Below the pieces are notes generated by a model that had not been told where the DNA came from, made no database searches, and saw only the letters and a program-made list of their open reading frames with translations. DNA of 64,000 nucleotides, taken from assembly GCF_002252445.1 (NCBI RefSeq), contig NZ_NNRJ01000019.1, positions 434,001 through 498,000 on the forward strand, written 5' to 3'. Shown piece after piece: positions 63,217 through 64,000 of this stretch (within the stretch, counting starts at the first letter, position 1; each line of letters starts with the position of its first letter). The position numbers and the translations under genes are program-made. The stretch is from Brucella thiophenivorans (GTDB lineage: Bacteria > Pseudomonadota > Alphaproteobacteria > Rhizobiales > Rhizobiaceae).

Positions 63217-64000
63217 TCAATCCCAGTCGGAATCCTGATGAACAGGCTTAATACCGCGTTTCTCGTCGAGCATTTTGCGAGCAGTCTCCGTCAGCCGCGC
63301 ACGAAGCCGAACCGAACCATCTTCAAGGTCCTCGCGTTTCACATCACTACCGTGCTGGTAAATCCAATCGAGAATACGAAGTTCTGACGGTGGCAAGACG
63401 ATGTCAATCGACCCGAGCGCCCCTGCAATGCGGGTCTCGATCAGTGAAAGCAACCTGTCAACACCCTCACCCGTCCAGGCGGAAAGTGGGATAGGTCGAC
63501 CTTCATCGCTACCGGCTGCCGCCAGACGAAACGCTGCTTCGCGACCGGATTCGTCAAGATTATCGATCTTGTTCCATATCTGGATCACGCGCTTGTGGTC
63601 CCGTGGCTCAACGTCAAGACCAGCCAGAATCGTTTCAACATCTTCTGCCTGTGCAGCATTGTCAGGATCCGAAATATCACGCACGTGCAGGATTAGATCG
63701 GCCTCGACGACTTCTTCAAGCGTTGCACGGAACGCGGCAACAAGATGGTGTGGAAGGTTGGAGATGAAACCCACAGTATCCGAGAGAATTACCGTTTCGC
63801 CATGCGGAAGCCGGATGCGGCGCAAGGTGGGATCGAGCGTCGCAAACAGCATATCTTCCGCCAGAACGTCGGCGCCCGTCATGCGATTGAATAAGGTCGA
63901 TTTGCCAGCATTGGTATAGCCTACGAGCGCCACTACCGGATGCGGCACCTTACGGCGTTTTTGACGATGCAAGTTGCGTGTGCGAACGACCGTCTCAAGC
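63217..64000 (-). CDS. hflX: GTPase HflX, partial (5' end beyond window)
   Basis: The 261-residue C-terminal part of HflX, a GTPase that splits stalled or hibernating 70S ribosomes. The G domain is complete: G1 VGYTNAGKSTLFNRM, G3 SDTVGFISNLPHHL and the NKID motif as WNKIDNL. The typical basic helix before G1 (LETVVRTRNLHRQKRRK) runs on to the window end, so the N-terminal glycine-rich domain is outside. Bases 63973-64000 continue the frame with no stop. It is oriented towards clpP. In many Proteobacteria hflX lies just after hfq, which could not be checked here. Confidence 0.93.
   Translation of the reverse strand, partial: LETVVRTRNLHRQKRRKVPHPVVALVGYTNAGKSTLFNRMTGADVLAEDMLFATLDPTLRRIRLPHGETVILSDTVGFISNLPHHLVAAFRATLEEVVEADLILHVRDISDPDNAAQAEDVETILAGLDVEPRDHKRVIQIWNKIDNLDESGREAAFRLAAAGSDEGRPIPLSAWTGEGVDRLLSLIETRIAGALGSIDIVLPPSELRILDWIYQHGSDVKREDLEDGSVRLRARLTETARKMLDEKRGIKPVHQDSDWD

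Overview
The window is chromosomal DNA of an alphaproteobacterium of the order Hyphomicrobiales, most likely Brucellaceae (Brucella, Ochrobactrum type). The evidence is the clpP-clpX-lon-hup order, the divergent ssb/uvrA pair with GTTC-N7-GTTC SOS boxes, the tgt-queA-ppi-ppi-coaD-gyrA order, and dispersed palindromic intergenic repeats of the kind found in rhizobia and Brucella. Species is not determinable by eye. Almost everything is ordinary core and accessory metabolism. I see no CRISPR array, prophage, defence island, rRNA or plasmid function. The only mobile-element trace is one truncated IS30-type transposase.

Layout. 1-5.1 kb: universal stress protein, MoaB/CinA-like protein, tRNA-Leu(UAA), threonine ammonia-lyase, DEAD-box helicase. 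5.2-8.4 kb: a tight operon of cysteine synthase, stand-alone Ala-tRNA editing protein, 3-mercaptopyruvate-type sulfurtransferase and a GNAT acetyltransferase. 8.5-19.2 kb: diguanylate cyclase, a 53-residue membrane protein, CoA-transferase, IS30 remnant, TPR-methyltransferase, SBF transporter, galE, mazG, flavin reductase, nitroreductase and an exported protein with three tandem beta-type repeats. 19.2-26 kb: thrS, D,D-carboxypeptidase with SPOR domain, coupled IscU-like/YidD genes, folE, hisI, patatin phospholipase. 26-26.5 kb: two identical tRNA-Leu(GAG) genes, each with its own promoter. 26.5-30.9 kb: a glutarate/glutaryl-CoA cassette (CoA-transferase, gcdH, divergent LysR regulator) and a flavin monooxygenase.

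30.9-35.9 kb: an RND efflux pump operon (membrane fusion protein plus inner-membrane transporter) divergent from a TetR regulator, with a palindromic operator inside the pump promoter. 35.9-42.9 kb: a six-gene carbohydrate-type ABC operon (binding protein, double ATPase, two permeases, LacI regulator, Gfo/Idh/MocA dehydrogenase), preceded by two LacI-type operators 22 bp apart. 43-50.4 kb: tgt, queA, two cyclophilins, coaD, gyrA. 50.6-57.5 kb: marC-like gene, an isolated phnN, ssb, uvrA and a phosphodiester-glycosidase-type exported protein. 57.5-64 kb: HU, Lon, ClpX, ClpP and HflX (cut by the window end).

The most interesting signals are: a family of two-part mosaic repeats (an imperfect ~45-bp core plus a long palindrome centred on ATCTGAT-nnn-ATCAGAT), several placed at gene 3' ends where they can act as terminators; a Tgt that has lost three of the four canonical zinc ligands; an IscU-like scaffold lacking its third ligand cysteine, translationally coupled to a YidD with an added N-terminal Cys-Gly-Cys; and three legible transcription-factor control regions (TetR, LacI, LexA). 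No unmistakably new multi-gene system was found.
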